Source: CAYZBF01 sp964476585 (GTDB lineage: Bacteria; Hydrothermota; UBA3072). From it: a DNA stretch of 20,739 nt. This document shows, piece by piece, positions 6,863-14,615 of the stretch. Numbering within the stretch: position 1 is the stretch's first letter; every line of letters begins with the position of its first letter. The position numbers and the translations under genes were made by a program. The notes under the pieces were generated by a model that saw only the letters and a list, made by a program, of their open reading frames with translations, searched no databases and had not been told where the DNA came from. The DNA lies in the NCBI GenBank assembly GCA_964476585.1, contig CAYZBF010000030.1:1-20739 (forward strand), written 5' to 3'.

Positions 6863-7981
6863 TCAAATAATCTTCTTAATAAAATTCCTCATCCTCTCGG
6901 CAGAGGTATCCCAGGAGAAATCGGATGCCCACTTTCGAGAATTTTCACCCATCGAGAGGACCTTTTTCTTATCCTTGAGGAGATTGACAAAAATGGCTGC
7001 GAGAGTTTTTCTATCCCCGTAAGGATAGATATATCCGGTCTCTCCATTCTTTACTGTTTCCATGAGGCCTGGACTATCTGGCACAATGGAAGGTGTCCCG
7101 GAAGCCTGTGCTTCTATAGAAGTGAGTCCCCATCCCTCTTTTGGAGAAGTGTTAACTGCTACCCATGATTTTGATAGTATTTCTCTCTTTTCATCTTCCG
7201 GAATAAATCCCATGAAATCTATTGCTTCTTCAACTCCTTTCTTTCTTGCCAATGCTTTAAGATAAGGAAGGTGTTCCCCTGAACCTATTAATAGAACCCT
7301 TATATTTGGAATCGCCTTGATTACTTCTGGGAGAGTCTCAATCAAAATATCCATCCTTTTGTATTTCTTCATCCTTCCAAGTGCTACTATGGTCGGCTTA
7401 TCATAGATTGTACTTGTCGGGCGGTAGCTATTTAGATCTACTCCATTATAAATCACCGCTATACCTTGTCCTGGGAGTCCCTTTCGGATAAGGTCGTCCT
7501 TTGTGCTCTTGGATACCGAAACAATCGGTATATCTCGGTAGAACCAGGGTATTAACTTTTCCGAGAAATATACATAGGAACCAAGGATAGGGTTGGTTTC
7601 CATGAAGATTACCTCCCCAAATAGATGATGGAGGAGCGCCATCCTTTTCTCTTTTATGTAGAATCGTCCATAAAATGGGATTTTATTTAGGTCCTCGATT
7701 ATTAAATCGAAATTATTTGCCTTGGATAGAGATTTATATGCAAAGGGAACGAAAAAATTAAAAGTACTCCGCGAGCCGACTCTGTGTATCTTAAAATTAT
7801 CTATCTCTTCATAAGCAGGAGCCTTTTTAAACCTGGAACATAGAAGTGTTATGTCAAAGTCGCTTATCAGACGGCTGAAAATCTCATAAAGATGAACCTC
7901 AGCACCTCCAGACAGCGGATTGATCCAATCCAGCCAGTTGATTATCAGGAGCCGCTGGCTCTCTTTATTCCTCAGATTCAA
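6863..7981 (-). CDS. GT4-family glycosyltransferase
   Basis: A retaining GT-B fold glycosyltransferase that transfers a sugar from an activated donor to an acceptor, probably a lipid or cell-surface glycan. The N-terminal acceptor half contains NPLSGGAEVHLYEI (residues 21-34). The C-terminal half has VALGRMKKYKRMDILIE, VLLIGSG and the EX7E motif with Glu282 and Glu290 in EGWGLTSIEAQASGTPSIV, then GLMETVKNGETGYI. The start is a TTG at 7981 that overlaps the ABC ATPase stop by 17 bp, with a GGATGG about 8 nt upstream; no in-frame ATG is nearby. The overlap places it as the last gene of the efflux operon, so its product or acceptor may be linked to what that transporter moves. That link is inference. 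Confidence 0.82.
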   Translation of the reverse strand: MNLRNKESQRLLIINWLDWINPLSGGAEVHLYEIFSRLISDFDITLLCSRFKKAPAYEEIDNFKIHRVGSRSTFNFFVPFAYKSLSKANNFDLIIEDLNKIPFYGRFYIKEKRMALLHHLFGEVIFMETNPILGSYVYFSEKLIPWFYRDIPIVSVSKSTKDDLIRKGLPGQGIAVIYNGVDLNSYRPTSTIYDKPTIVALGRMKKYKRMDILIETLPEVIKAIPNIRVLLIGSGEHLPYLKALARKKGVEEAIDFMGFIPEDEKREILSKSWVAVNTSPKEGWGLTSIEAQASGTPSIVPDSPGLMETVKNGETGYIYPYGDRKTLAAIFVNLLKDKKKVLSMGENSRKWASDFSWDTSAERMRNFIKKII

Positions 7982-8642
7982 TCATTCCATCCTTTAGATG
8001 AATCTTCCTTAGAGCCTTTTTTGCTACATAGTGCTCATGCGTAACAAGAATTACAGTCCTCCCTTCCTCGTGGAGGCTATGGAATATCTGCATAATCTCT
8101 TCACCTATTTTTGAATCCAGATTGCCGGTTGGCTCATCAGCAAGAATAATCTCTGGATTGTTGGCAAGCGCACGGGCAATCGTGACCCTCTGACGCTCTC
8201 CACCGGATAGCTGGTTGGGTAAATGGTAAATCCTGTGGTAAAGACCTACATTATCGAGTAGTTGAACAGCCCTCTCCTTTCTCGCCTTTGGTGGTATTCT
8301 GTTATAAATCATAGGAAGGGAAACATTATACCAGGCTGATACATCAGGCATCAAATAGAAATCCTGGAACACAAAACCTATTAATTCCTTTCTAATATCA
8401 GCCAACTCATCGTCATTCATTTCTCCAACATCTCTTTGTTGAAGATGATATTCCCCTGAGGTTGGCACATCCAGGCAGCCAATAATATGCATAAGTGTGG
8501 ATTTACCGGAACCCGAGGGTCCTACTATGGATATGAATTCACCACGACTTATAGTAAGATTAACTCCTTGGAGAGCATGGACCTCGGTGTCGCCTAATTT
8601 ATAGGTCTTTTTCACGTTTTCCATCTCTATTAGTTTACTCAT
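7965..8642 (-). CDS. ABC transporter ATPase, MacB/LolD type
   Basis: The 225-aa nucleotide-binding subunit has all motifs intact: Walker A GPSGSGKST (41-49), Q-loop VFQDFYL (91-97), signature LSGGERQ (145-151), Walker B IILADE (165-170), D-loop NLDS, and H-loop His202. The sequence type (LGDTEVHALQGVNL, IIGCLDVPTSGEY) is that of the MacB/LolD group, which drives substrates from the periplasm or inner-membrane outer leaflet rather than through the bilayer. It overlaps the permease gene by 8 bp (ATGAGTAA), so the two subunits are translated together. As in many bacteria, ATPase and permease are separate here rather than fused as in E. coli MacB. Confidence 0.92.
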   Translation of the reverse strand: MSKLIEMENVKKTYKLGDTEVHALQGVNLTISRGEFISIVGPSGSGKSTLMHIIGCLDVPTSGEYHLQQRDVGEMNDDELADIRKELIGFVFQDFYLMPDVSAWYNVSLPMIYNRIPPKARKERAVQLLDNVGLYHRIYHLPNQLSGGERQRVTIARALANNPEIILADEPTGNLDSKIGEEIMQIFHSLHEEGRTVILVTHEHYVAKKALRKIHLKDGMIESEE

Positions 8643-9858
8643 AGCGAAGTGCCTCTACAGGACTTAAGGCAGCAGCTTTCCTTGCTGGATAGAAGCCAAA
8701 GAAAACACCTGTTACGAATGAAAACCCAAAACCAAGGAGAATTCCCCAGATAGGCATACCAAAGGGAATCTTCCCCGCAAGAGATATTAGTTTTGTCAAA
8801 GAGAAGCCCAGGAGGACGCCTATTACCCCACCCACCAGACAGATCATAACAGATTCTAGTAAGAACTGGCCCAGGATCTCAGAGGATTTCGCACCGATTG
8901 CCTTTCGGACACCAATCTCCCTTGTGCGTTCTGTGACTGAAACCAGCATTATATTCATAATGCCTATTCCTCCCACCACAAGAGATATACCGGCTATCCC
9001 TATCATTATGATAAACAAAGCCTTAGTCAATTGATTGAATTGTTTTGTTAAAGCACCTGCAGAATTGATAGAGAAATCATCCTCTTCATCTTCTTTTACC
9101 TTCCTGGTTCTCCGAAGTATCCACCGTATCTCTTCTCTTGCTTCCTCTTCATCCTCTGTAAGCACAGCTATTGTTATTGACCTTCTTATACCTGTGAACT
9201 TGGACATCGTTGTATAGGGAATTATGGCAACATTATCCATACTCTGCCCCATCATTTCTCCCAGTTCTTCAAGCAACCCTATAACTGTGAAGAGCCTCCC
9301 ATTTATCCTAACATTTTTACCTATGGGATTCTCATCAGGAAACAGGGTTGTCGCTACATCATTTCCCAGGACGCAGACATCTTTTCTATACTGAATATCA
9401 TCTGCTGAGAGAAAACGGCCCAGCTTTACTCGCTGATTCATTATTTCGGGAAAATCCTCAGTTGTCCCGTCTATGCTAACCCCACTTGCCTTTTTATCTC
9501 CACGTTTTACCTCAAATCTATTTGAGATCTGTGGAGCTACATATTTAAAGGCAGAGCCATATTCCTTTAGAGCCCGAACCTCTTGCATTCCAATATCCCT
9601 CCTCTGCCGTATCTTCCACCAATCTATTCCCCCTCCTCCCATCACCCAGGGGAACTTCTGAACATAAAGGACATTGGCACCAAGGGAAGAAAAACTACTT
9701 GCCACCTGTTGCTTAAGTCCTGTAATTACTGATATAACTGCTATCACAGTTGTAACACCGATAATAATTCCAAGGGTCGTAAGCAGGGACCTTAGCTTGT
9801 TGGTCTTTATTGCTTCTAACGCAGAGCGCACACTCTCTGCTAAAAACCCTCTGTCCAT
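8635..9858 (-). CDS. MacB-like ABC transporter permease
   Basis: The 407-aa inner-membrane protein has the MacB layout. A first membrane helix near residues 25-48 is preceded by the KTNKLRSLLTTLGIIIGV signature. A large periplasmic domain follows (about 50-275), then three C-terminal helices with the FtsX/MacB motifs GGIGIMNIMLVSVTERTREI and IGVRKAIGAK, ending FYPARKAAALSPVEALRYE. Known homologues couple ATP hydrolysis to export through an adaptor and TolC (macrolides, peptides, lipoproteins). It lies 4 bp after the MacA-like gene and overlaps the ATPase. The substrate is unknown. Confidence 0.9.
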   Translation of the reverse strand: MDRGFLAESVRSALEAIKTNKLRSLLTTLGIIIGVTTVIAVISVITGLKQQVASSFSSLGANVLYVQKFPWVMGGGGIDWWKIRQRRDIGMQEVRALKEYGSAFKYVAPQISNRFEVKRGDKKASGVSIDGTTEDFPEIMNQRVKLGRFLSADDIQYRKDVCVLGNDVATTLFPDENPIGKNVRINGRLFTVIGLLEELGEMMGQSMDNVAIIPYTTMSKFTGIRRSITIAVLTEDEEEAREEIRWILRRTRKVKEDEEDDFSINSAGALTKQFNQLTKALFIIMIGIAGISLVVGGIGIMNIMLVSVTERTREIGVRKAIGAKSSEILGQFLLESVMICLVGGVIGVLLGFSLTKLISLAGKIPFGMPIWGILLGFGFSFVTGVFFGFYPARKAAALSPVEALRYE

Positions 9859-9862
9859 ATTT

Positions 9863-11047
9863 CTATCTTCTCACTCGCACTCTTTTAGTTCCTTTTGATT
9901 TTTCTTCTTTCTCTTTTTTATTTTCCGTGCTATCTTCTTTTTCCTCTGACCAGGAGACCTTCTGTTTATCTGTTAGTTTCATAAGAATCTTGAGCGGCCC
10001 AGTAACGATTAGGTCTCCCTCATTTACCCCTTCTATTATCTCTGACCACCTGCTTTCAGTTATGCCTGTGGTGACCGAGGTGAATTCCACCGACCCATTT
10101 TGAATACGGTAAACACCTTTTTTGTTCTTTTCTGATACAATTGCCTGGAGTGGAACACGGAGAACATCGTTCTTGACGTCGGTGATAATATCATTAGAAG
10201 CGCTCATACCTGGGAGCATGCCTGGATGATGAGCGATGCTAATCTTTACCTCAAATTCTACTGCGCCAGTTCCATTCGTAAGTCCATACTTCGGCATAGA
10301 GGCTATGTTATAAACAGTTCCGATGAACTCTGTATCAGGGAAAGCCTCTATGGATATTCTTGCTGTATCATTGGGAGATATTAGAGGGACTTCACTCTCA
10401 TTAACGTCGGCGACACTCTCCATTGCATCAAGGTTAGATACGGTAAGGAGAACTGTTCCCGGGTTATTCATGGTTCCGGTTATAACGTTTTCGCCTTCTT
10501 CTACATTAATATGCATCACCGTTCCTGGTATTGGTGATCGGATGGTAGTTTTCTCGAGTCTATTCTTTGCCCTTTTCAATTCTGTTCGTGCATTTTCCAG
10601 ATTTAATCGGTCTACTTCAACTGATGTCGCTATATTCTCAAAGTTTTCCTTTGAAATGAGGCCCTTATGGTAAAGTTCTTTTTTCCTCTTGAATTGCTGC
10701 TCTTTGAATTCGAGGTTTGCTCTATTCGCACCAACATTGGCGATTGCGCTCTTGTATGCCGCAAATTGTTCGGTTGAATCAAGTTTTGCAAGGACCTGTC
10801 CTTTCTTTACCCAGTCTCCCTCTTCCACGTAGAGTTTTACCAGTTTACCCATAATGTCTGAATTTATATTTACTTCCTTAACTGCGTGGATTTTGCCAGG
10901 AGCGGATACTATCTGTTCAACCTTTCCCTTCCTTACATACTGTACCTTTACCTCAGCTGCACTACCACCTTTAAGATTGACGGCAATGATAATTATTATT
11001 ACTACTATCACCACGCCAATGATTATAAGTTTTTTCTTTTTCCTCAT
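9863..11047 (-). CDS. MacA-like periplasmic adaptor (membrane fusion protein)
   Basis: The 394-aa protein has an N-terminal membrane anchor (about residues 7-24, LIIIGVVIVVIIIIIAV), then the biotinyl-lipoyl half-motif VEQIVSAPGKIHAVKEVNI. A long coiled-coil hairpin follows (about 95-170, rich in Lys, Glu and Leu). The second half-motif is TTIRSPIPGTVMHINVEEGENV. A beta-barrel domain follows (LPGMSASNDIITDVKNDVLRVP). Such adaptors bridge a MacB permease and a TolC channel. Its start overlaps the TolC-like stop in an ATGA (11044-11047). The last 40 residues are a highly charged Lys/Glu/Ser tail (SEEKEDSTENKKEKEEKSK, then RVRVRR) not typical of MacA, whose role is unknown. Confidence 0.88.
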   Translation of the reverse strand: MRKKKKLIIIGVVIVVIIIIIAVNLKGGSAAEVKVQYVRKGKVEQIVSAPGKIHAVKEVNINSDIMGKLVKLYVEEGDWVKKGQVLAKLDSTEQFAAYKSAIANVGANRANLEFKEQQFKRKKELYHKGLISKENFENIATSVEVDRLNLENARTELKRAKNRLEKTTIRSPIPGTVMHINVEEGENVITGTMNNPGTVLLTVSNLDAMESVADVNESEVPLISPNDTARISIEAFPDTEFIGTVYNIASMPKYGLTNGTGAVEFEVKISIAHHPGMLPGMSASNDIITDVKNDVLRVPLQAIVSEKNKKGVYRIQNGSVEFTSVTTGITESRWSEIIEGVNEGDLIVTGPLKILMKLTDKQKVSWSEEKEDSTENKKEKEEKSKGTKRVRVRR

Positions 11048-12270
11048 GGTAGCCTCCCCATCGTCCTTTTCACTTTATATATGGATAGATAATAGTCAAA
11101 TAGAGCCTGTGTGGTTGAGTACTGCGCCTGGAGCAGGTCTTCCTCGGCACTTAATAATTCAATTATAGAAGCTTCTCCTAGACGATACCTTTCCTCAGTT
11201 GCTTTGTAACTCTCTTTTGCCAGTTCCAGTGTGGTTTTGGTGAGGGTCAATTTTTCTACTGATTCTTTATATCCCAGATATCCGTCCTCTACTGAAATTC
11301 GTATCTCCCTTTCTCTGTCGCGAGCCTGCATTTCTGCAACGGATAACTGCAAGCGAGAAATCATTATCTGATTCACCCTTGAGAAACTGGTAAACAGTGG
11401 GACGGATATCGATAACCTGATGGAATAGAAATCACCCTCATCCCATAAAGAAGAGGATGGAAAATTATCTCCGGAATAGCCATAACTCCCATTCAAAGAA
11501 AGCGAAAATAATTGATTTGCAGTATTGCTCAAGAGATCCAGTTTTGCGCTCCGGGCAGAAGCTTTGTACATGTTCAAGGGCGGGTCGTTACGAAGGGCAT
11601 CATTTAATATTGAATCTTTCGAAGGCAATCCAAATTTGATAGAGGGTTCAGTAAGGTTTAATGTATCTGTAGGTTCCATCCCGATGAGCTTCGCAAGGGC
11701 AAGCTTTGCAACCCTTTCTCCTTTTTTAGTACGAAGGAGTTCATATTGTGCCTGAAGGTGATCAACCTTGCTCTTCAAGAGTTCTGCTTTTGATGCAGAT
11801 CCAAGATTCATCTTCTCCTCCACAAGGAGGAGATTGTTTCTCGAACGCTCTACCGCTTTTCCCTTACTCAGAAGTAATTGTTCCATCATAAGTGAGTTAA
11901 GATAGGCAGTTACCACCTGAAATACGATCTCATTTCTTGTGTCGAGGAAGGAAAAATATACAGAACTGTTCTTATGGCGGGTGGAATATGCATCTACAAA
12001 ATCAGTTAGTTTTAGATCCCAGGAAAGAGTAACGTTATAGGATTTTGTGGTATCGAACAATTCTAATCCCGAGGAGGTTCCGTGGGAACGGCTATAGTCA
12101 TAACGTCCATATACGTTTGGAAAGAGTTTTGAGTAAATAAAGGAATTTGTCTTCTGCTGGATGAGGAAATTCTTTTTAGCCTGTAGATATAGGAGACTTT
12201 CCGAAAGGGCTCTATTGATGGCCTCATCAAGATTTAATGTTATTGAGGAGAACAAGAGTAGAAGAATCAA
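11044..12270 (-). CDS. TolC-like outer-membrane efflux protein
   Basis: The 408-aa protein has two repeats of the OEP/TolC domain. The first begins LNLDEAINRALSESLLYLQAKKNFL after a short signal peptide (MILLLLFSSIT). Internal periplasmic helices follow (NNLLLVEEKMNLGSASKAELLKSK). The second repeat ends SYKATEERYRLGEASIIELLSAEEDLLQAQ, the hallmark C-terminal helix. TolC trimers form the exit duct of tripartite pumps. It overlaps the Yip1 gene upstream and the adaptor downstream by 4 bp each, so the duct is made together with the pump. The signal peptide is short but adequate. Confidence 0.88.
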   Translation of the reverse strand: MILLLLFSSITLNLDEAINRALSESLLYLQAKKNFLIQQKTNSFIYSKLFPNVYGRYDYSRSHGTSSGLELFDTTKSYNVTLSWDLKLTDFVDAYSTRHKNSSVYFSFLDTRNEIVFQVVTAYLNSLMMEQLLLSKGKAVERSRNNLLLVEEKMNLGSASKAELLKSKVDHLQAQYELLRTKKGERVAKLALAKLIGMEPTDTLNLTEPSIKFGLPSKDSILNDALRNDPPLNMYKASARSAKLDLLSNTANQLFSLSLNGSYGYSGDNFPSSSLWDEGDFYSIRLSISVPLFTSFSRVNQIMISRLQLSVAEMQARDREREIRISVEDGYLGYKESVEKLTLTKTTLELAKESYKATEERYRLGEASIIELLSAEEDLLQAQYSTTQALFDYYLSIYKVKRTMGRLP

Positions 12271-12917
12271 AAGCTACCCTCCCTTGTTAAAAGAACCTTG
12301 AATGCCAGAGTGATAACGAAGGTAAGGATTGCGACAATAGATGCCTTTTTCCTGGATATTCCCGCTAATTCAGAGATACCAAAAGCAAGAAGAATATATA
12401 TCCAGATTTGAAATATGTCTATACCAGAAGTAAGTGTATATAGTCTTGTGTTTTCCGGTTTAAAGAAGAGTGTTACTCCTGTGTCTACTGATAAATCCCG
12501 AATAGAAATTATATTCTGAGGGCCACGAATCAAGAGAACAATAACTGTGATTATGCTTTTTATGACTCCAATTACAGAGGAATACGCATATAAATCCAGT
12601 GCTTTTATAAAGTTCCAATCACCCCCAAAGCCATTTGATATCATCCAAAAGATGACTGAAATTACAAACCAGCTAATAAGTGTTCCTATAGGAATTATAA
12701 TATATCTCAATAAACCAAAGCCCTTTGGTAATTCTCTATCAATTCCCATTTCAGCCATTTTCTGGGCAGTTATTCGAGCTATGACAGGAGTACTAATCCA
12801 GGTGACTATCAATGCAACTACAACAATAAGGATGAAAGGAATCCACCAATCATCCTTTTCTCTTATATGAGTAAAAACCTTGCCGGGTTCGATAATTATA
12901 TTTATCAAATTAGCCAT
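12267..12917 (-). CDS. Yip1-domain integral membrane protein
   Basis: The 216-aa protein starts MANLINIIIEPGKVFTHIREKDDWWIPF, where 'P..vF..i' followed by W-rich residues is typical of bacterial Yip1-domain (PF04893) proteins. It then has about five hydrophobic segments (near residues 28-48, 75-96, 115-132, 165-182 and 190-207). Its function is unknown in bacteria. Similar proteins are often found beside ABC or lipid-handling genes. It is the first gene of the efflux operon, with a strong GAGGAGGGG ribosome site and its own promoter. The stop overlaps the TolC-like start by 4 bp, so a role in assembly or regulation of the export complex is a reasonable inference. Confidence 0.7.
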   Translation of the reverse strand: MANLINIIIEPGKVFTHIREKDDWWIPFILIVVVALIVTWISTPVIARITAQKMAEMGIDRELPKGFGLLRYIIIPIGTLISWFVISVIFWMISNGFGGDWNFIKALDLYAYSSVIGVIKSIITVIVLLIRGPQNIISIRDLSVDTGVTLFFKPENTRLYTLTSGIDIFQIWIYILLAFGISELAGISRKKASIVAILTFVITLAFKVLLTREGSF

Positions 12918-12948
12918 TTTCCCCTCCTCTTTATAGTTTTATGCAAAT

Positions 12949-12976
12949 ACAATAACAATATTCAAATCACTGTCAA
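12949..12976 (-). promoter_or_regulatory. Promoter of the Yip1-TolC-MacAB-GT operon
   Basis: On the minus strand TTGACA (12976-12971), a 16-nt spacer and TATTGT (12954-12949) lie about 32 bp before the ATG at 12917, leaving a normal leader with a strong ribosome site. It is back to back with the plsY promoter in the 110-bp divergent region. Confidence 0.55.
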
Positions 12977-12990
12977 GTAATAAAAACCTC

Positions 12991-13018
12991 TTGATTTATA
13001 TAATATTATATATAAAAT
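12991..13018 (+). promoter_or_regulatory. Promoter of plsY, nearly leaderless
   Basis: TTGATT (12991-12996), a 16-nt spacer and TAAAAT (13013-13018) lie 9 bases before the ATG at 13028. The predicted +1 leaves a leader of only about 3 nt, and no Shine-Dalgarno sequence is visible. The region is very AT-rich, so the exact boxes are uncertain. Confidence 0.45.
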
Positions 13019-13027
13019 AAAGACATT

Positions 13028-13618
13028 ATGGTAGTACTATTAAGCATTGCTTTTGGATATCTATTTGGTTCAATACCCTTTGCTATAATTATTTCCAGAT
13101 TGAGAGGTGTAAATATCAGGGAGGTAGGCACTGGTAATCCCGGAGCTGCTAATGTCTTCAGGGAGGTTGGTGAGGTCTGGGGAGTATTAGTCTTTCTTGT
13201 GGATGCACTCAAAGGAGTAATACCCATGTTTATTGCGGATAAGGTGCTAAATCTACCTGCATATAATCTACACCACCTTTTCTGGGTGGGACTGGTTGGA
13301 ATTGCTGCAGTTGCTGGACATTGCTGGTCTGTATTCCTTGACTCTAAAGGAGGAAGAGGTGTGGCAACCACAGGAGGAGTTTTACTGTATCTCTTTCCTA
13401 AATTCTTTCCAATTGGTATTGCGGCGTATTTCCTTATGCAAAGGAGTCCCAGGAATGCAAAATTGGTTCTACCGGTTTTTATAGTAGTACTGGGCTTACT
13501 GGTCTTTTTATATCGAGAATCACTCCCATGGATTATCCCTTTCCTTATCATATTCCTGATTGTCTCCTTAGTTGCTAATAGACGGGCTCTTCGTGAATTG
13601 AAAGGAGGGACAGAATGA
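13028..13618 (+). CDS. plsY: Acyl-phosphate:glycerol-3-phosphate acyltransferase PlsY
   Basis: An inner-membrane enzyme that transfers an acyl group from acyl-phosphate to glycerol-3-phosphate, making lysophosphatidate, the first step of phospholipid synthesis in most bacteria. The three family motifs are visible: GYLFGSIPFA (about residues 9-18), VGTGNPGAANVFREVG (about 36-51) and GHCWSVFLDSKGGRGVAT (about 96-113). Several membrane helices lie between them. The 196-aa length is usual. No PlsX is adjacent. It overlaps the next gene by 4 bp (ATGA), pairing two lipid-phosphate enzymes. The start is the ATG at 13028, which has no ribosome site but is placed for an almost leaderless transcript. 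Confidence 0.93.
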   Translation: MVVLLSIAFGYLFGSIPFAIIISRLRGVNIREVGTGNPGAANVFREVGEVWGVLVFLVDALKGVIPMFIADKVLNLPAYNLHHLFWVGLVGIAAVAGHCWSVFLDSKGGRGVATTGGVLLYLFPKFFPIGIAAYFLMQRSPRNAKLVLPVFIVVLGLLVFLYRESLPWIIPFLIIFLIVSLVANRRALRELKGGTE

Positions 13619-14187
13619 AACTAATAGCAAGGAAAACGTACAGAATCGGTGCGGGTATAGTATTTCCGCTGGTATATTATTTCTCTCCAAACAGGATCAT
13701 TGTGGAAATTCTTCTCTTTTATCTCATGGGTATGATGACCGTAATTGAGATAATGAGGCACTTATCTCCAAATATCTGGAAGGTGATGGTTGAGCATTCT
13801 CATGGAATCCTACGAGAGAAGGAAGATTTCATCACTGGGACAATGGCTTTACTCATATCTAATGCAATAGTCATTGCCTTCTTTGATAAATGGGTAGCGA
13901 TTATAAGCTTAATCTTTATGCTATTCGGTGATACCGCTGCTTCAGTAATAGGGTCAAAATATGGACAGGTGAAGATTGGGGATAAGACTTTAGAAGGAAG
14001 TCTTTCCTTCTTTATAACAGCACTAGTTATAGCATTAATTTTCTACAAATTCATCCCAATCCATCTCGCAGTTCTAATTATAGGAGCGGTTGTCGCAACT
14101 ATAGTGGAAGCATTACCTTTAAAGATAAATGATAATCTCACAGTAGCGATTGCTTCTGCAATTGCTATGCAGATTTTCGTATTTTAG
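13615..14187 (+). CDS. SEC59/DGK1/VTE5-family CTP-dependent lipid kinase
   Basis: The 190-aa polytopic membrane protein carries the CTP-transferase motif LFGDTAASVIGSKYGQVKI followed by GDKTLEGSLSFF (about residues 103-133), the signature of dolichol kinase, yeast diacylglycerol kinase Dgk1 and phytol kinase. The start RKTYRIGAGIVFPLVYY also fits. Family members phosphorylate an isoprenoid alcohol or diacylglycerol using CTP. Co-translation with plsY suggests recycling of diacylglycerol to phosphatidate, but a polyprenol substrate is equally possible. The start is set by the ATGA overlap and an AAAGGAGG ribosome site within the end of plsY. Confidence 0.82.
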   Translation: MKLIARKTYRIGAGIVFPLVYYFSPNRIIVEILLFYLMGMMTVIEIMRHLSPNIWKVMVEHSHGILREKEDFITGTMALLISNAIVIAFFDKWVAIISLIFMLFGDTAASVIGSKYGQVKIGDKTLEGSLSFFITALVIALIFYKFIPIHLAVLIIGAVVATIVEALPLKINDNLTVAIASAIAMQIFVF

Positions 14188-14205
14188 GCTTGCCTCAGAA
14201 TTTTA

Positions 14206-14302
14206 ACCACAGATTACACAGATTTACACAGACACCTAATTCAATAATGGGACGCAGATGAACGCAGATAAATTAGGTCTTAGGTTTTCGGTCTTAGGTC
14301 TT
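14206..14302. repeat. Short-period degenerate repeats (ACACAGATT / ACGCAGAT / TCTTAGGT)
   Basis: Three simple series follow each other in this non-coding stretch. CACAGATT-ACACAGATTT-ACACAGAC is at about 14208-14233, ACGCAGATG-AACGCAGATA at about 14252-14270, and three copies of TCTTAGGT or its variant lie at about 14273-14302. They resemble the dispersed 'ACACAGAT' repeats seen in many environmental genomes. No gene is visible here. Confidence 0.5.
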
Positions 14303-14418
14303 TGTTCGAAACCTTATTTACCCATAAACTCATCTACCCATCTACAATCGGTCCTCCGTCTCCGGTCCATATCGAACGCAATCAACGCACCAACACGGAA
14401 GATAAAGTTAGAGAAATA

Positions 14419-14443
14419 TTGTCAAGTGTCGAGATTTGACCCC
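14419..14443. repeat. REP-like 25-mer hairpin, solo copy 1
   Basis: The 25-mer beginning TTGTCAAGTGTCGAG and ending TTTGACCCC differs by one base from the terminal repeat of the RAYT element at 19597-19621. GTCAA pairs with TTGAC to form a stem with a 10-nt loop. It is followed by ATAAGCACC. Confidence 0.75.
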
Positions 14444-14557
14444 ATAAGCACCATATTTACCCATAAACTCATCTACCCATCTACAATCGGTCCTCCGTCT
14501 CCGGTCCATATCGAACGCAATCAACGCACCAACACGGAAGCTAAAGTTAGAGAAATA

Positions 14558-14582
14558 TTGTCAAGTGTCGAGATTTGACCCC
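14558..14582. repeat. REP-like 25-mer hairpin, solo copy 2
   Basis: Identical to the copy at 14419-14443, as part of the tandem duplication. It is followed by ATAAGCACC and ATAAGCATA, close to the ribosome site of the HAD gene. Confidence 0.75.
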
Positions 14583-14615
14583 ATAAGCACCATAAGCATA
14601 GAAGGGGGGTGACAA

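Larger units (their letters stand above)
14315..14592. repeat. 139-bp tandem duplication containing REP-like hairpins
   Basis: 14315-14453 is repeated at 14454-14592 with a single difference (A14402 versus C14541). Each unit ends with the same REP-like hairpin and a short A-rich tail. Near-identity implies a recent duplication or gene conversion. A further stretch of the reading frame is open here but shows no protein-like features. Confidence 0.9.

Noticed and set aside
13006..13551. 181-codon frame on the minus strand
   Set aside because: It is antisense to plsY, whose three family motifs are clear, and its composition (Thr/Pro/Ser-rich) is typical of a shadow frame.
14258..14578. 106-codon frame over the tandem duplication
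   Set aside because: It is internally repeated because the DNA is duplicated, has no ribosome site, and consists of low-complexity repeat sequence.
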